DNA of 64,000 nucleotides from positions 62,001-126,000 of the forward strand of contig NZ_JOFL01000019.1 of the NCBI RefSeq assembly GCF_000719265.1, given 5' to 3'. Positions 35,529 through 46,502 of the stretch are shown here, piece after piece. Within the stretch, counting starts at the first letter, position 1. Every line of letters begins with the position of its first letter. Under the pieces are notes generated by a model that worked only from the letters and a program-made list of their open reading frames with translations, made no database searches and was not told the origin of the DNA. Origin of the DNA: Streptomyces roseoverticillatus (GTDB lineage Bacteria > Actinomycetota > Actinomycetes > Streptomycetales > Streptomycetaceae). The translations under genes were made by a program, and so were the position numbers.

Positions 35529-35990
35529 ATGGCAAGCCGCACGACACCCGCAGCCGCCGCCCCCGCAGCCGCCCCCGCCGAGAGCCTGAGCCATCCGCGC
35601 GTCCAACGAACACTGCGCAGCACCAAGCGGCTCATCACCTGCTACGTCGCCCTCAGCGTGGGCACGCTCGCCGCCGTCATCGCGCTGCGCGACCACCACG
35701 ACATCGTGACCGGCGCGGTCTGGGTCCGGACGAGCATCGTCGTCGCCGCTTCGCTGCTCATGGCCTCCTTCGCCGCCCGGACGGCCCGCGGCCACAGCCG
35801 CTCGTACCTCCGGCTGCGCCTGTCCTCGGCGGCCATGGTGGTGGCGATCGCCGTCATCGTCGCGCTGCCCGGCACGTTCCCGGCGTGGCTGAAGGCGGAG
35901 CAGGCCGTCTGCGGGCTCCTGCTGCTCGGTGTCGTACTGGCCGTGAACGGCAAGCAGATGCGCTCCGCCTTCTCCGCCCGGCGTACCTGA
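35529..35990 (+). CDS. Small multi-pass membrane protein
   Basis: A 153-residue protein starting at ATG 35529 with GAGGAAGGA upstream. An Ala/Pro-rich N-terminus is followed by four hydrophobic helices at about 35-52, 66-83, 97-116 and 124-141. A short RTARGHSRSYLRLR loop separates helices 2 and 3. No motif indicates a function. It is transcribed toward acpS, with 115 bases between stop codons. Confidence 0.7.
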   Translation: MASRTTPAAAAPAAAPAESLSHPRVQRTLRSTKRLITCYVALSVGTLAAVIALRDHHDIVTGAVWVRTSIVVAASLLMASFAARTARGHSRSYLRLRLSSAAMVVAIAVIVALPGTFPAWLKAEQAVCGLLLLGVVLAVNGKQMRSAFSARRT

Positions 35991-36105
35991 TCACGCCCAC
36001 CGGGGATCTCGTCGCCTGCCTGCGGACGACGAGACCGCAAGCAAGCTCCCCCGGCTCCGTACGCGGCGGCTGACGCGGCGACTGACGTAACGGCTGACGT
36101 AACGG

Positions 36106-36474
36106 CTACTTCTCGGCGATCACCACCGCCGACGCCACCCCCGCGTCATGGCTCAGCGACACGTGCCACGACGTCACGCCGAGCTCCTCGGCCCGCGCCG
36201 CGACCGTCCCCGACACCACCAGCCGCGGCTGACCGCTCGTCTCCGTCGTCACTTCCGCGTCCGTCCACAGCAGGTTCCCCGGCGCGCCCAACGCCTTGGC
36301 CAGGGCCTCCTTCGCGGCGAAGCGGACCGCAAGGGACGCGATGCCGCGCCGCTCCCCGCTCGGCAGGTACAGCTCCCGCTCCAGGAACAGCCGCGCCGCC
36401 ATGCCGGGCGTACGCCTCAGGGCGGCGTCGAAGCGGTCGATCTCGGCGACGTCGATGCCGACTCCCACGATCAT
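36106..36474 (-). CDS. acpS: Holo-[acyl-carrier-protein] synthase
   Basis: A 122-residue phosphopantetheinyl transferase that loads the CoA-derived arm onto acyl carrier protein. Magnesium ligands are D8 in GVGIDVAEI and E56 in [13 protein letters not shown]; the trimeric AcpS-type fold matches in length. The start codon overlaps the glmS stop (ATGA), so it is translated by coupling from glmS. This glmS-acpS arrangement is conserved in actinobacteria. In Streptomyces AcpS also serves fatty-acid and some polyketide carrier proteins. Confidence 0.96.
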   Translation of the reverse strand: MIVGVGIDVAEIDRFDAALRRTPGMAARLFLERELYLPSGERRGIASLAVRFAAKEALAKALGAPGNLLWTDAEVTTETSGQPRLVVSGTVAARAEELGVTSWHVSLSHDAGVASAVVIAEK

Positions 36475-38318
36475 TCGACGGTCACCGACTTCGCGAGGTT
36501 GCGCGGCTGGTCGACCTCGTTGCCGCGGGCCGTCGCCAGCTCGCACGCGAAGACCTGCAGCGGCACCGTGGCCACCAGCGGCTGCAGCAGCACCGGCGTC
36601 GGCGGGATCTCGACGAGGTGGTCGGCGTACGGCCGCACCGCCTCGTCGCCCCGCTCGGCGATCACGATCGTCCGCGCGCCCCGCGCCCGGATCTCCTGGA
36701 TGTTCGACACGATCTTGTCGTGGAGGACGGACCGGCCCCGCGGCGACGGCACGACCACCACCACCGGCAGGTCCTTCTCGATCAGCGCGATCGGCCCGTG
36801 CTTGAGCTCGCCCGCCGCGAAGCCCTCCGCGTGCATGTACGCGAGCTCCTTGAGCTTCAGCGCGCCCTCCAGAGCCACGGGATAGCCCACGTGCCGGCCG
36901 AGGAACAGCACCGTGTTCTTGTCCGCCAGGGAGCGCGCCAGCTCGCGGACCGGCTCCATGGTCTCCAGGACCTCCTCCACCTGCCCCGCGATCTGCGACA
37001 GCTCGCGGATCACGGAGACGACCTCGTCGCCCCACTTGGTGCCGCGCACCTGCCCCAGGTACAGCGCCACGAGGTAGCAGGCCACCAGCTGCGTGAGGAA
37101 CGCCTTCGTCGAGGCGACGGCCACCTCCGGGCCCGCGTGCGTGTACAGGACCGCGTCCGACTCTCGCGGGATCGTCGAGCCGTTGGTGTTGCAGATGGCG
37201 AGGACCTTCGCGCCCTGCTCCCGCGCGTGCCGCAGCGCCATCAGGGTGTCCATCGTCTCGCCGGACTGGCTGATGGCGATCACCAGCGTCCGCTGGTCCA
37301 GGATCGGGTCCCGGTAGCGGAACTCGCTGGCAAGCTCGGTCTCGCAGGGGATGCGGGTCCAGTGCTCGATCGCGTACTTGGCGATCATCCCCGCGTGGTA
37401 CGCCGTGCCGCACGCCACGATGACGATCTTGTCGGCCTCGCGCAGCACGGACGCCGGGATCCGCACCTCGTCCAGCGACAGCGTCCCCGCGGCGTCGATC
37501 CGGCCCAGCAGCGTGTCCGCGACGGCCTTCGGCTGCTCGGCGATCTCCTTGAGCATGAAGTAGTCGTAGCCGCCCTTCTCGGCGGCCGAGGCGTCCCAGT
37601 CGACGTGGTACGGGCGGACGTCCGCGGGCGCCCCGTCGAAGCCGGTGACGGTCACGCCGTCGCGGCGCAGCTCGACGACCTGGTCCTGGCCCAGCTCGAC
37701 GGCCTCGCGGGTGTGCTCGATGAACGCGGCGACGTCGGAGGCGAGGAAGGACTCGCCGTCGCCGAGACCGACGACGAGCGGGGAGTTGCGGCGCGCGCCG
37801 ACCACCACGTCGGGCTCGTCCGCGTGCACCGCGACCAGCGTGAACGCGCCCTCCAGGCGGCGGCAGACCTGCCGCATCGACTCGGCGAGGTCGCCGCAGG
37901 AGGAGAAGGCCTCGGACAGCAGGTGGGCGACGACCTCGGTGTCGGTCTCCGAGCCGAGGTCGTGGCCCCGCTCGGTCAGCTCGGCCCGCAGCGCGGCGAA
38001 GTTCTCGATGATGCCGTTGTGGACGACGGCGACGCGGCCCGGGTTGTCCAGGTGGGGATGGGCGTTGGCGTCGTTGGGCGCGCCGTGCGTGGCCCAGCGG
38101 GTGTGGCCGATGCCGGTGGGGCCGGACGGCAGCGGCCGGTCGGACAGCTCCTTCTCCAGGTTGGCGAGCTTGCCCGCCTTCTTCGCGGCGGCGAGCCCGC
38201 CGTCGGCCAGCACCGCGACCCCGGCCGAGTCATAGCCGCGGTACTCCAGCCGCCGCAGCCCCGCCAATACGACATCGAGGGCGGACTGCCCTCCCACATA
38301 GCCAACGATTCCGCACAT
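36471..38318 (-). CDS. glmS: Glutamine-fructose-6-phosphate aminotransferase
   Basis: Makes glucosamine-6-phosphate from fructose-6-phosphate and glutamine, the first step to UDP-GlcNAc for peptidoglycan. The 615-residue form starts at ATG 38318 so that Cys2 becomes the N-terminal nucleophile (MCGIVGYVG). The glutaminase domain covers about 1-230 and two SIS sugar-isomerase domains cover about 285-605 ([14 protein letters not shown] near 350, and the AKSVTVE C-terminus). No glmS ribozyme was seen upstream. acpS is coupled downstream, and glmM lies 2.7 kb upstream on the same strand. Confidence 0.98.
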   Translation of the reverse strand: MCGIVGYVGGQSALDVVLAGLRRLEYRGYDSAGVAVLADGGLAAAKKAGKLANLEKELSDRPLPSGPTGIGHTRWATHGAPNDANAHPHLDNPGRVAVVHNGIIENFAALRAELTERGHDLGSETDTEVVAHLLSEAFSSCGDLAESMRQVCRRLEGAFTLVAVHADEPDVVVGARRNSPLVVGLGDGESFLASDVAAFIEHTREAVELGQDQVVELRRDGVTVTGFDGAPADVRPYHVDWDASAAEKGGYDYFMLKEIAEQPKAVADTLLGRIDAAGTLSLDEVRIPASVLREADKIVIVACGTAYHAGMIAKYAIEHWTRIPCETELASEFRYRDPILDQRTLVIAISQSGETMDTLMALRHAREQGAKVLAICNTNGSTIPRESDAVLYTHAGPEVAVASTKAFLTQLVACYLVALYLGQVRGTKWGDEVVSVIRELSQIAGQVEEVLETMEPVRELARSLADKNTVLFLGRHVGYPVALEGALKLKELAYMHAEGFAAGELKHGPIALIEKDLPVVVVVPSPRGRSVLHDKIVSNIQEIRARGARTIVIAERGDEAVRPYADHLVEIPPTPVLLQPLVATVPLQVFACELATARGNEVDQPRNLAKSVTVE

Positions 38319-38409
38319 GCGGAGCAGGTTACGGCCCGGGCGGCCCCGCGCGTGGCGGCAACGGCGCAACCGTCACCGCCGGCGGCGGCGGATCGGACAC
38401 CCCGGCGGA

Positions 38410-38649
38410 TCAGCGGCCCCGCTCGATCCTGTCGATCGCGTCCTGCACCATCTCCAGGTACTCGACCTCCTCGCAGCGCGGCTTGCTGCCGAGCTCGTAG
38501 CGGTCGAGGCAGTCGTCCAGGTCCTGGGTGAGGTCCTCGTCGGGCAGGTCGTCGGCCAGCTCGGCGCACACTCGGGCGGCGAGGGCCTCCCGGTCGGCCT
38601 CGGCGGAGCGCCGGCGGGGGCCGCGGGGATGGTTTCGGAGAGCGAACAC
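38410..38649 (-). CDS. Small conserved hypothetical protein
   Basis: A 79-residue protein starting at GTG 38649 with AGGAACC upstream. A basic N-terminus ([17 protein letters not shown]) is followed by an acidic helical body with a [20 protein letters not shown] segment containing two cysteines. It lies just upstream of glmS on the same strand. The family was not recognised. Codon use is normal. Confidence 0.65.
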   Translation of the reverse strand: MFALRNHPRGPRRRSAEADREALAARVCAELADDLPDEDLTQDLDDCLDRYELGSKPRCEEVEYLEMVQDAIDRIERGR

Positions 38650-38720
38650 GGTGGTTCCTAGCGTGATGCGGCCACGTGGGGGGGCGGGTGAGCGTGCGGC
38701 CTGCGAGCGGAACGTAGTGC

Positions 38721-38732
38721 CTGACCGGTCAG
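38721..38732. promoter_or_regulatory. 12-bp palindrome in divergent region
   Basis: CTGACCGGTCAG is a perfect palindrome in the 220-base gap between the 79-residue minus-strand gene and coaA. It could be an operator; no factor is assigned. Confidence 0.35.
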
Positions 38733-38869
38733 TAGGTACAGGGTTAGATGAAAGTTCACCCAACGGGAGCGGCCGGTTACCGCCCGTACGAGGGGCCCAA
38801 ATCCCACGAGAACGCCCGCTCCCGACACCCGGAAGTGAGCGCGGCGCCCCGGCCGCGCACAATGGGCCC

Positions 38870-39862
38870 GTGCCGACCACCACAGAGCAGCAGCGCCGCC
38901 GCGCCGACTCGTCCCCCTATGTGGACCTGACCCGCGCCGAGTGGAGCGCCCTGCGCGAGGACACACCGCTGCCGCTGACCGCCGACGAGGTCGAGCGGCT
39001 GCGCGGCCTGGGGGACGTAGTCGACCTGGACGAGGTCCGCGAGGTCTACCTGCCGCTGTCCCGGCTCCTGCACCTGTACGTCGAGGCCACCAGCGGGCTG
39101 CGCGCCACGCTGAACACCTTCCTGGGCGACGTGGGCGACGGGCACGGCTCCCACTCCCAGCCCGGCACGCCCTTCGTCATAGGGGTCGCGGGCAGCGTGG
39201 CGGTCGGCAAGTCGACCACCGCCCGCCTCCTGCAGGCGCTGCTGGCCCGCTGGCCCGAGCACCCGCGCGTCGAGCTGGTCACCACGGACGGCTTCCTGCT
39301 GCCCAACGCCGAGCTGCACGCCCGCGGCCTGATGTCGCGGAAAGGTTTCCCCGAGTCGTACGACCGGCGCGCCCTGACCCGCTTCGTCGCCGATGTGAAG
39401 GCCGGCAAGGACGAGGTCTCCGCCCCCGTCTACTCCCACCTGATCTACGACATCGTGCCCGGCGAGCGGCTGACCGTGCACCGCCCCGACATCCTCATCA
39501 TCGAGGGCCTCAACGTCCTCCAGCCGGCCCTGCCCGGCAAGGACGGCCGCACGCGCGTCGGGCTCGCCGACTTCTTCGACTTCAGCGTGTACGTGGACGC
39601 GCGCGCGGAGGACATCGAAGGCTGGTACTACGAGCGGTTCAAGAAGCTGCGCGCCACGGCCTTCACCGACCCCGACTCGTACTTCAGCCGCTACACCGAG
39701 GTCTCCGAGGAGGAGGCCCTGGACTACGCGCGCCGCAACTGGCGGACCATCAACAAGCCCAACCTGCTGGAGAACGTGGCGCCCACGCGCGGCCGGTCGA
39801 ACCTGATCCTGCGCAAGGGGCCGGACCACAAGGTGCAGCGGCTGTCGCTGCGCAAGCTCTGA
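38870..39862 (+). CDS. coaA: Pantothenate kinase, type I
   Basis: Phosphorylates pantothenate, the first and usually rate-limiting step of CoA synthesis. The 330-residue form starts at GTG 38870. The P-loop [20 protein letters not shown] is at about residues 105-124, followed by [21 protein letters not shown] and the late [13 protein letters not shown] and [16 protein letters not shown] segments identify the PanK-I family, which is feedback-inhibited by CoA. A DUF389 gene follows 27 bases downstream. Confidence 0.97.
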   Translation: MPTTTEQQRRRADSSPYVDLTRAEWSALREDTPLPLTADEVERLRGLGDVVDLDEVREVYLPLSRLLHLYVEATSGLRATLNTFLGDVGDGHGSHSQPGTPFVIGVAGSVAVGKSTTARLLQALLARWPEHPRVELVTTDGFLLPNAELHARGLMSRKGFPESYDRRALTRFVADVKAGKDEVSAPVYSHLIYDIVPGERLTVHRPDILIIEGLNVLQPALPGKDGRTRVGLADFFDFSVYVDARAEDIEGWYYERFKKLRATAFTDPDSYFSRYTEVSEEEALDYARRNWRTINKPNLLENVAPTRGRSNLILRKGPDHKVQRLSLRKL

Positions 39863-39889
39863 CGGACCAACGACCAGACCGGGACGCCC

Positions 39890-40843
39890 ATGCTCCACCT
39901 GCGGATGATCTGCCCGCCCGCGCGCACCGACGACGTGGTCGCCCTCGTCGAGAAGACCGTGGGCGCCACACATCTGGCCGTCATCCCCGGCGCGGGCCGC
40001 GACCCGCACGGCGACATCGTGCTGTGCGACGTCGCGCGCGAGGCGGCCGACGAACTGCTGGGCGCCCTGCGCGCGAGCGGCCTGCCGGAGGTCGGCTCGG
40101 TCGCCGTCGAGGACGTCGACCTGGTGCTCTCCCGGCGCGCGCAGCACGCCGAGCTGGCCGCGCCCGGCTCGGGCGCGGACGCGATCGTGTGGGAGTCGCT
40201 GGTCGAGGAGACCCACGAGGAGTCGACGCTCACCGTCACGTTCCTGGCGTTCCTGACGGTGGCGACGATGCTGGCCGCCTGCGGCGTGATCATGGACAGC
40301 GCGATCCTGATCGTGGGCGCGATGGCGGTGGGACCGGAGTTCGGCCCGCTGGCCGGGCTGTGCACGGCGATCGTGCGACGGGCGCCGGGGCTGGCCTGGC
40401 GGTCGATGGCCGCGCTGCTCGTGGGCTTCCCCGTGGCGATGCTCCTGACCGGCGGCTTCAGCCTCCTGATGGACGCGCTCGGGCTCTTCCACGAGGCGAA
40501 GTTCCTGGCCCCCCGCCCCCAGACGTCCTTCATCTGGCAACCGGACGCCTTCTCCTTCGTGGTGGCGTTCCTGGCCGGGATCGCCGGCATCCTCTCCCTG
40601 ACCTCGGCGAAGTCCGGAGCGCTGATCGGCGTGGCGATCTCGGTGACGACGGTGCCGGCCGCGGCGAACGCGGCCGTCGCCCTGTCGTACGGCGACTGGG
40701 CGGAGACCCGCGGGTCGGCCGTGCAGCTGGCCCTGAACCTCGCGGGCATCGTGGTGGCGGGAACGCTGACGTTGCTCGCGCAGAAGTGGTTCTGGATACG
40801 GCAACGGGGCCGCTCCGCAGGGGGAAGCAACTTGAAGCGCTGA
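39890..40843 (+). CDS. DUF389 membrane protein
   Basis: A 317-residue protein starting at ATG 39890. A cytosolic alpha/beta domain fills residues 1-75, and five or six membrane helices lie at about 118-315. The helices include the family signature SAILIVGAMAVGPEFGPLAG (about 137-156). A glycine/serine-rich GIAGILSLTSAKSGALIGVA segment is near 225-244. DUF389 proteins are suspected transporters with no proven substrate. It follows coaA closely and is probably cotranscribed. Confidence 0.85.
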   Translation: MLHLRMICPPARTDDVVALVEKTVGATHLAVIPGAGRDPHGDIVLCDVAREAADELLGALRASGLPEVGSVAVEDVDLVLSRRAQHAELAAPGSGADAIVWESLVEETHEESTLTVTFLAFLTVATMLAACGVIMDSAILIVGAMAVGPEFGPLAGLCTAIVRRAPGLAWRSMAALLVGFPVAMLLTGGFSLLMDALGLFHEAKFLAPRPQTSFIWQPDAFSFVVAFLAGIAGILSLTSAKSGALIGVAISVTTVPAAANAAVALSYGDWAETRGSAVQLALNLAGIVVAGTLTLLAQKWFWIRQRGRSAGGSNLKR

Positions 40844-40940
40844 CGGCGGCGGCAAGCCCGCTCGCCTTCTTCCGCCGCCACGGCGCGCTGCCGCCACGGC
40901 GCTCCGCCACCACGGCGAGGGCCCGGCGGAATGCGCCGGA

Positions 40941-40962
40941 CAGGGCCCGGAACCGGGCCCTG
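40941..40962. terminator. Terminator between DUF389 gene and glmM
   Basis: A perfect 10-bp inverted repeat CAGGGCCCGG-AA-CCGGGCCCTG between converging genes. Confidence 0.75.
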
Positions 40963-40971
40963 AACCCGGGA

Positions 40972-42330
40972 CTACCCCAGCGCCGACTTCACCGCGTCGG
41001 CGAGCCGCTGCGCGACCGTGCGCGCCTGCTCGATGTCGGCGGCCTCCACCATCACCCGGACGAGCGGCTCGGTGCCGGACGAGCGCAGCAGCACCCGGCC
41101 GGTGGAGCCCAGCTGCTGCTCGGCGTCGGCGACGGCCGCGGCGAGCTCCTCCGAGGAGTTCACCCGGGTCTTGTCGACGTCGCGGACGTTGATGAGGATC
41201 TGCGGCAGGCGCTCCATCACACCGGCCAGGTCCGCCAGCGAGCGGCCCGTGGCGGCGACGCGGGCGGCCAGCATCAGGCCGGTCAGCGTGCCGTCGCCGG
41301 TGGTGGCGTGGTCGAGGACGATGACGTGGCCGGACTGCTCGCCGCCGAGGGCCAAGCCGTGCGCCTTCATCTCCTCCAGGACGTAGCGGTCGCCGACGGC
41401 CGTCTGGACGAGCTCGACGCCCTCGCGCTCCATGGCCAGCTTGAAGCCCAGGTTGGACATCACGGTCGCGACGACGGTGTTCTTGCGCAGCGAGCCCGCC
41501 TCGCGCATCGCGAGGGCGAGGACGGCGAGGATCTGGTCGCCGTCGACCTCGTTGCCCTTGTGGTCCACGGCGAGGCAGCGGTCGGCGTCGCCGTCGTGCG
41601 CCACGCCCAGGTCGGCGCCGTGCTCGACGACGGCGGCCCGGAGCTTGTCCAGGTGCGTGGAGCCGCACTCGTGGTTGATGTTGAGGCCGTCGGGCTCGGT
41701 GCCGATGGTGATGACCTCGGCGCCGGCGCGGGCGAAGGCCTCCGGGGAGACGCGGGCCGCGGCGCCGTGGGCGCCGTCGATGACGACCTTCAGGCCGTCC
41801 ATGCGGTTGGGGAGGACACCGATGAGGTGGGCGACGTAGTTGTCGAAGCCCTGGTCGTACTCGCGGACGCGGCCGACGCCGGCACCGGTGGGCCGGTCCC
41901 AGGGCTCGCCGGAGGCGTGCGCCCGGTAGGTCTGCTCGATGCGGTCCTCGAGCTCGTCGGCGAGCTTGTGGCCGCCGCGGGCGAAGAACTTGATGCCGTT
42001 GTCGGGCATGGCGTTGTGGCTCGCGGAGAGCATCACGCCGAGGTCGGCGCCGAGCGCGCCGGTGAGGTAGGCGACGGCGGGCGTGGGCAGCACGCCCACC
42101 CGCAGCACGTCGACGCCGGCGCTGGCCAGGCCGGCCACGACGGCGGCCTCCAGGAACTCCCCGGACGCCCGCGGATCACGGCCCACGACGGCCACCGGGC
42201 GGTGGCCCTCGAACGTCCCCGCCTCGGCGAGCACGTGCGCCGCAGCGACCGACAGGCCGAGTGCGAGCTCGGCCGTCAGATCGGCGTTGGCGACGCCGCG
42301 CACACCGTCCGTACCGAAGAGTCGTCCCAC
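40972..42330 (-). CDS. glmM: Phosphoglucosamine mutase
   Basis: Converts glucosamine-6-phosphate to glucosamine-1-phosphate for UDP-GlcNAc synthesis. The 452-residue form starts at GTG 42330 ([15 protein letters not shown]). The phosphoserine of [16 protein letters not shown] is S104. The magnesium loop [12 protein letters not shown] is at about 244-255, the sugar-specificity GGEQSGHVI near 327, and the phosphate-binding [15 protein letters not shown] near 412. It sits downstream of rplM-rpsI on the same strand but beyond their terminator. Confidence 0.98.
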   Translation of the reverse strand: MGRLFGTDGVRGVANADLTAELALGLSVAAAHVLAEAGTFEGHRPVAVVGRDPRASGEFLEAAVVAGLASAGVDVLRVGVLPTPAVAYLTGALGADLGVMLSASHNAMPDNGIKFFARGGHKLADELEDRIEQTYRAHASGEPWDRPTGAGVGRVREYDQGFDNYVAHLIGVLPNRMDGLKVVIDGAHGAAARVSPEAFARAGAEVITIGTEPDGLNINHECGSTHLDKLRAAVVEHGADLGVAHDGDADRCLAVDHKGNEVDGDQILAVLALAMREAGSLRKNTVVATVMSNLGFKLAMEREGVELVQTAVGDRYVLEEMKAHGLALGGEQSGHVIVLDHATTGDGTLTGLMLAARVAATGRSLADLAGVMERLPQILINVRDVDKTRVNSSEELAAAVADAEQQLGSTGRVLLRSSGTEPLVRVMVEAADIEQARTVAQRLADAVKSALG

Positions 42331-42461
42331 TGGTGTCCTCCGAAAAACGCGCGGATACGGGGCCTGCCTGTGAACGGGCCCCGCAAACAAAAGTGTCGGG
42401 TCCACAGCCGGAACGTTGACTTCAGGTATACGCCGATACGTCCCGGGTGACCGATAGCCGA

Positions 42462-42499
42462 AACGCCCCGGCGGGCACGGAGCGTGCCGCCGGGGCGTT
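42462..42499. terminator. Terminator of the rplM-rpsI operon
   Basis: Long arms 42462-42478 and 42484-42499 pair with a single bulged G, 26 bases after the rpsI stop. Confidence 0.8.
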
Positions 42500-42524
42500 C
42501 GAGCAGAGCAGCGAAGCCGCGTGA

Positions 42525-43034
42525 TTAGCGCTTGCTGTACTGCGGAGCCTTGCGGGCCTTCTTCAGACCGGCCTTCTTGCGCTCGACCGCACGGTCGTCG
42601 CGGCTCAGGAAGCCGGCCTTCTTCAGCGGGCCGCGGTTGTTGTCCACGTCCGCCTCGTTCAGCGCGCGGGCCACACCGAGGCGCAGGGCGCCGGCCTGGC
42701 CGGAAACGCCGCCACCCGCGATGCGGGCGATGACGTCGTAGCGGTCGTCGAGCTCGAGCACCTTGAAGGGCTCGTTGACTTCCTGCTGGTGCACCTTGTT
42801 GGGGAAGTAGTCCTCAAGGGTGCGACCGTTGATCTTCCACTTGCCGGTGCCCGGAACGATCCGGACGCGGGCAATGGCGTTCTTGCGACGGCCCAGGCCG
42901 GCGGCCGGCTGCGGGTCGCCGAAGCGGGACGCGAGGGACTCGGAGGTGTACTCCGACTCAACGACCTCGGTCTCGGTGGTGTACTCCTCGACGCCCTCGG
43001 TCTCAAGGGGGGTCTCGGCGGTGGTCTCAGCCAC
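42525..43034 (-). CDS. rpsI: Ribosomal protein S9
   Basis: Small-subunit protein whose C-terminal tail reaches the P-site tRNA. The 169-residue form starts at GTG 43034 with GAGGAGA upstream. The first 38 residues are an acidic Thr/Glu-rich extension typical of Streptomyces S9. The core begins near [15 protein letters not shown], and the protein ends in the universal [12 protein letters not shown] tail. Downstream partner of rplM, with a 46-base gap. Confidence 0.98.
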   Translation of the reverse strand: MAETTAETPLETEGVEEYTTETEVVESEYTSESLASRFGDPQPAAGLGRRKNAIARVRIVPGTGKWKINGRTLEDYFPNKVHQQEVNEPFKVLELDDRYDVIARIAGGGVSGQAGALRLGVARALNEADVDNNRGPLKKAGFLSRDDRAVERKKAGLKKARKAPQYSKR

Positions 43035-43080
43035 GATTCTCCTCAGATGCTTTCTGTCTGGTTCGGCGGTGTGGCCGGGA

Positions 43081-43527
43081 CTAGCCCTGCTTGACCTGGG
43101 TGATCTCAAACGGGACCGGCTGCTGGGCGGCGTGCGGGTGCTCGCTGCCCGAGTACACCTTCAGCTTCGAGAGCATCTGACGGCCCAGGGAGTTCTTGGG
43201 AACCATGCCCTTGATGGCCTTCTCGACGGCCTTCTCCGGGTTCTTGTCGAGCAGCTCGTCGTAACGAACCGAACGCAGACCGCCCGGGAAGCCCGAGTGG
43301 CGGTAGGCCATCTTCTGGGTCTTCTTGTTGCCGGACAGGTGAACCTTGTCGGCGTTGATGATGATGACGAAGTCACCCATGTCCATGTGCGGCGCATACA
43401 CGGGCTTGTGCTTGCCGCGCAGGAGGTTGGCGGCCTGAGAGGCCAGACGGCCCAGGACGACGTCCTGCGCGTCGATGATGTGCCACTGGCGCTGGACATC
43501 GCCGGGCTTGGGGCTGAACGTACGCAC
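43081..43527 (-). CDS. rplM: Ribosomal protein L13
   Basis: An early-assembling large-subunit protein of 148 residues. GTG 43527 gives the standard [16 protein letters not shown] start, with GAAGG upstream. [20 protein letters not shown] (about 44-63) and the [16 protein letters not shown] segment are diagnostic. First gene of the rplM-rpsI operon; a promoter lies about 180 bases upstream. Confidence 0.98.
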   Translation of the reverse strand: MRTFSPKPGDVQRQWHIIDAQDVVLGRLASQAANLLRGKHKPVYAPHMDMGDFVIIINADKVHLSGNKKTQKMAYRHSGFPGGLRSVRYDELLDKNPEKAVEKAIKGMVPKNSLGRQMLSKLKVYSGSEHPHAAQQPVPFEITQVKQG

Positions 43528-43707
43528 GGTCGTAGCCTTCGCTTCTTCAGTGAGTGGGTCCTGACACGGCCCGCCGGAGGCGGCTGCCTGCGAGGGACGC
43601 ACTCCGGGGACGCAACCCGGGTGCATGCCGCTGGCGGCCACTCTGGTGGGCAAGCGTAAGGGCCCCTCGCGTGAGAACGACCAAGCCAATACGCATAACG
43701 AACTCGT

Positions 43708-43737
43708 AGAGTACCGGGCGCCCACCGGCGGGGTCAA
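43708..43737 (-). promoter_or_regulatory. Promoter of rplM-rpsI
   Basis: On the minus strand TTGACC (43737-43732) and TACTCT (43713-43708) are 18 bases apart. This leaves a leader of about 175 bases, a good fit to the principal sigma factor. Confidence 0.65.
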
Positions 43738-43780
43738 AACACATGGTCTCACCGGCGCCGGGGCGCGGCCACCCGGCCCA

Positions 43781-45409
43781 CTACCGGCTGCGCGCCACGC
43801 GCCCCTCGTCCCACACCGGCTCCGGGACCTCCCGGACGCGGCCGTCCGCCCCGAAGACCAGGAAGCGATCGAACGTACGGGCGAACCAGCGGTCGTGTGT
43901 GACGCAGAGCACCGTCCCCTCGTACGCCTCCAGGCCCTCCTGGAGGGCCTCCGCGCTCTCCAGGTCCAGGTTGTCCGTGGGCTCGTCCAGGAGCAGGGCC
44001 GTCGTGCCGGCCAGCTCCAGCAGCAGGATCTGGAAGCGGGCCTGCTGCCCGCCCGACAGCTTCTCGAAGGGCTGGTCGCCCTGCTTCTCCAGCTCGTACC
44101 GCCGCAGGGCGGACATCGCCCCGCCGCGGTCCTTGGCGTGCTCCGTCCACAGGATGTCGACGAGCGTGCGGCCCAGCAGCTCGGGGTGGGCGTGCGTCTG
44201 CGCGAAGTGCCCCGGCACGACGCGGGCGCCCAGCTTCCAGGAGCCGGTGTGCGCCACGGGATTCTCGGCGTCCCCGGCCAGGAGCCGCAGGAAGTGGGAC
44301 TTGCCCGAACCGTTAGAGCCCAGGACGGCGACCCGCTCCCCGTAGAAGACCTCCAGGTCGAAGGGCTTCATCAGGCCGGTCAGCTCCAGCCCGGCGCAGG
44401 TCACGGCCCGTACGCCCGTGCGCCCGCCGCGCAGCCGCATCCGGATGTCCTGCTCGCGCGGCGGCTCCGGCGGCGGGCCCGCCTCCTCGAACTTCCTCAG
44501 CCGGGTCTGGGCCGCGGCGTACCGCGAGGCCATTTCGTGGCTGACCGCGGCGGCCTGCCGCAGCGTGATCACGAGCTTCTTCAGCTGGGCGTGCTTCTCG
44601 TCCCAGCGCCGGCGCAGCTCCTCGAAGCGGGCGAACCGCTCCTTCCGCGCCTCGTGGTACGTGGCGAAGCCGCCGCCGTGCACCCAGACGTCGCTGCCCG
44701 CCGGGCCCGGCTCGACGCTGATGATCTTCTCGGCGGAGCGGGCCAGCAGCTCGCGGTCGTGGGAGACGAAGAGCACCGTCTTCTTCGTCTCGCGCAGCTT
44801 CTCCTCCAGCCAGCGCTTGCCGGGAACGTCGAGGTAGTTGTCCGGCTCGTCCAGCAGCAGGACCTCGTCCGTGCCGCGCAGCAGGGACTCCAGGACGAGC
44901 CGCTTCTGCTCGCCGCCGGAGAGCGTGCGGACCTGGCGCCACTGCGCCTTCTCGTACGGGACGCCGAGGGCGGCCGTGGTGCACATGTCCCACACGGTCT
45001 CGGCCTCGTAGCCACGGGCCTCGGCCCAGTCGGAGAGCGCCTGCGCGTACGCCATCTGCGCGGCCTCGTCGTCACGCTCCATGAGCGCGAGCTCGGCCTC
45101 GTCGACGGCCTTCGCCGCCTCGCGGATACGGGGCTGGGCGACGGAGACCAGCAGGTCACGGACCGTGCGGTCGTCCCGGACCGAGCCGACGAACTGCGGC
45201 ATCACGCCGAGCCCGCCGCTGACCGAGACCGCGCCGCCGTGCGGCTGCAGCTCGCCCGCGATCAGGCGCAGCAGCGTGGTCTTGCCCGCGCCGTTGGCGC
45301 CGACGAGGGCGACCGCGGCCCCCTCGCCCACGCGGAAGGAGACATCGCCGAGGAGCACCCTCCCGTCAGGGAGGTAGTACTCCAGGTGGCCCGCTTCGAC
45401 ATGTCCCAT
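43781..45409 (-). CDS. ABC-F family ATPase
   Basis: A 542-residue soluble twin-ATPase starting at ATG 45409. Walker A motifs GANGAGKTT (about 41-49) and GSNGSGKSH (about 353) and two signatures, LSGGEQKR and LSGGQQAR, are present, with an arm-type coiled linker (about 225-300) between the halves. There are no membrane segments. ABC-F proteins bind the ribosomal E site to rescue stalled ribosomes or protect them from antibiotics; this one cannot be assigned to either group from sequence alone. It lies downstream of no operon partner, and the next plus-strand gene is divergent. Confidence 0.9.
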   Translation of the reverse strand: MGHVEAGHLEYYLPDGRVLLGDVSFRVGEGAAVALVGANGAGKTTLLRLIAGELQPHGGAVSVSGGLGVMPQFVGSVRDDRTVRDLLVSVAQPRIREAAKAVDEAELALMERDDEAAQMAYAQALSDWAEARGYEAETVWDMCTTAALGVPYEKAQWRQVRTLSGGEQKRLVLESLLRGTDEVLLLDEPDNYLDVPGKRWLEEKLRETKKTVLFVSHDRELLARSAEKIISVEPGPAGSDVWVHGGGFATYHEARKERFARFEELRRRWDEKHAQLKKLVITLRQAAAVSHEMASRYAAAQTRLRKFEEAGPPPEPPREQDIRMRLRGGRTGVRAVTCAGLELTGLMKPFDLEVFYGERVAVLGSNGSGKSHFLRLLAGDAENPVAHTGSWKLGARVVPGHFAQTHAHPELLGRTLVDILWTEHAKDRGGAMSALRRYELEKQGDQPFEKLSGGQQARFQILLLELAGTTALLLDEPTDNLDLESAEALQEGLEAYEGTVLCVTHDRWFARTFDRFLVFGADGRVREVPEPVWDEGRVARSR

Positions 45410-45474
45410 GGGCGGGATTCTCCCTGTTTCCACAGGGGGCGACCAACCAGTTTTCGCGGTTTACGATGCACGCC

Positions 45475-46485
45475 ATGAGCTTTGGGCAGGGAGGGCCGTA
45501 CGGGGCCCCGGGTGATCCGCAGCAGCCGGGACCGCAGCCGGGCGGGCAGCCGATGCCACCGGCCGGGCAGTTCGGGCCGCCGCCGGTGCTGCCGCCGCAG
45601 CAGCCTGCGCAGCAGGCGCAGCAGCCTCAGCCGCTGCCCCAGCCGCCGGCGCCGTGGGGGCCCGCCGCCCCGGGCCAGGCCTCGCAGACGCCCGACTGGG
45701 ACGCCCTCGCGAACACCACCGCCGCCCGCGGCCGCCGCCGCAAGTGGCTGCTGGTCGGCGGCGGCGCGGTGGCCACGGTCGCCGTCGCCGGCACCGTGGC
45801 GGCGCTCGTCGTCGGCTCCAACAAGAGCAGCAGCGCCTCCGGGCTGCCCTCGCCGCAGAAGCTCCCGAGCTCCTCCGGCTCGCCCGAGCCGTCGTTCTCG
45901 CAGGTCGCGCCGCCGCCTCCGCCGAACCCGCGCGAGTTCATAGCGAGCGCGGACAAGGACAAGGCCCCGCTGAGCACGAAGACGCTGTTCCCGCACAGCA
46001 AGCCGTCCCTCGACAAGCGCAAGTACGACCGCACCGCCACGGCCACCAGCGAGGACTGCGCCACGGCCGCGCAGGGCGGCCTCGGCTCCGTCCTCACCGG
46101 CAACGGCTGCCGCCAGGTGCTGCGGGCCACGTACGTACGGGACGGGGTCGCGGTGACGGTCGGCGTCGCCGTCTTCGACACGAAGGCCGCGGCGGACAAG
46201 GCCAAGGAGCAGTCCACGGGGAACATCGAGTCCCTCGCCGGGGACGGCCCGTCCTTCTGCCGCGCCACGGCCTGCCGCCTCACCGCCAATGCGGAGGGGC
46301 GCTACGCGTACTTCACCGTCTCCGGCTACACGAACGGCAAGGCCGTCCCCGACGACGACAAGGAAGCCCTCCAGGCGGGCCGCGACGTAGCGGGCTACAC
46401 GTTCCGCCGCATCATGGCCCGAGCGAACGCCCAGGCGTCGGCGTCGGTGGCCACGCCGTCCCCGGGCACGAAGAAGCAGGCGTAA
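45475..46485 (+). CDS. Pro/Gln-rich membrane-anchored protein
   Basis: A 336-residue protein starting at ATG 45475. The first 75 residues are a low-complexity G/P/Q tail. A single membrane helix follows a basic stretch (RGRRRKWLLVGGGAVATVAV, then AGTVAALVVG, about 83-112). A Ser/Pro linker and an extracytoplasmic domain (about 155-325) come next, with four or so cysteines that may form disulfides (ATSEDCATAA, GNGCRQ, SFCRATACRL). The layout resembles DUF-type sensors or adhesion factors of Streptomyces. No function is recognised. Confidence 0.7.
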   Translation: MSFGQGGPYGAPGDPQQPGPQPGGQPMPPAGQFGPPPVLPPQQPAQQAQQPQPLPQPPAPWGPAAPGQASQTPDWDALANTTAARGRRRKWLLVGGGAVATVAVAGTVAALVVGSNKSSSASGLPSPQKLPSSSGSPEPSFSQVAPPPPPNPREFIASADKDKAPLSTKTLFPHSKPSLDKRKYDRTATATSEDCATAAQGGLGSVLTGNGCRQVLRATYVRDGVAVTVGVAVFDTKAAADKAKEQSTGNIESLAGDGPSFCRATACRLTANAEGRYAYFTVSGYTNGKAVPDDDKEALQAGRDVAGYTFRRIMARANAQASASVATPSPGTKKQA

Positions 46486-46502
46486 GGGGGCGGGCCCGCC
46501 CT

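Noticed and set aside
38319..38409. glmS ribozyme upstream of glmS
   Set aside because: The gap is only 91 bases and lacks a recognisable ribozyme core; the element is typical of Firmicutes.
38777..42450. Very long frames on both strands over coaA, DUF389 and glmM
   Set aside because: They contradict three conserved genes and carry no domain.
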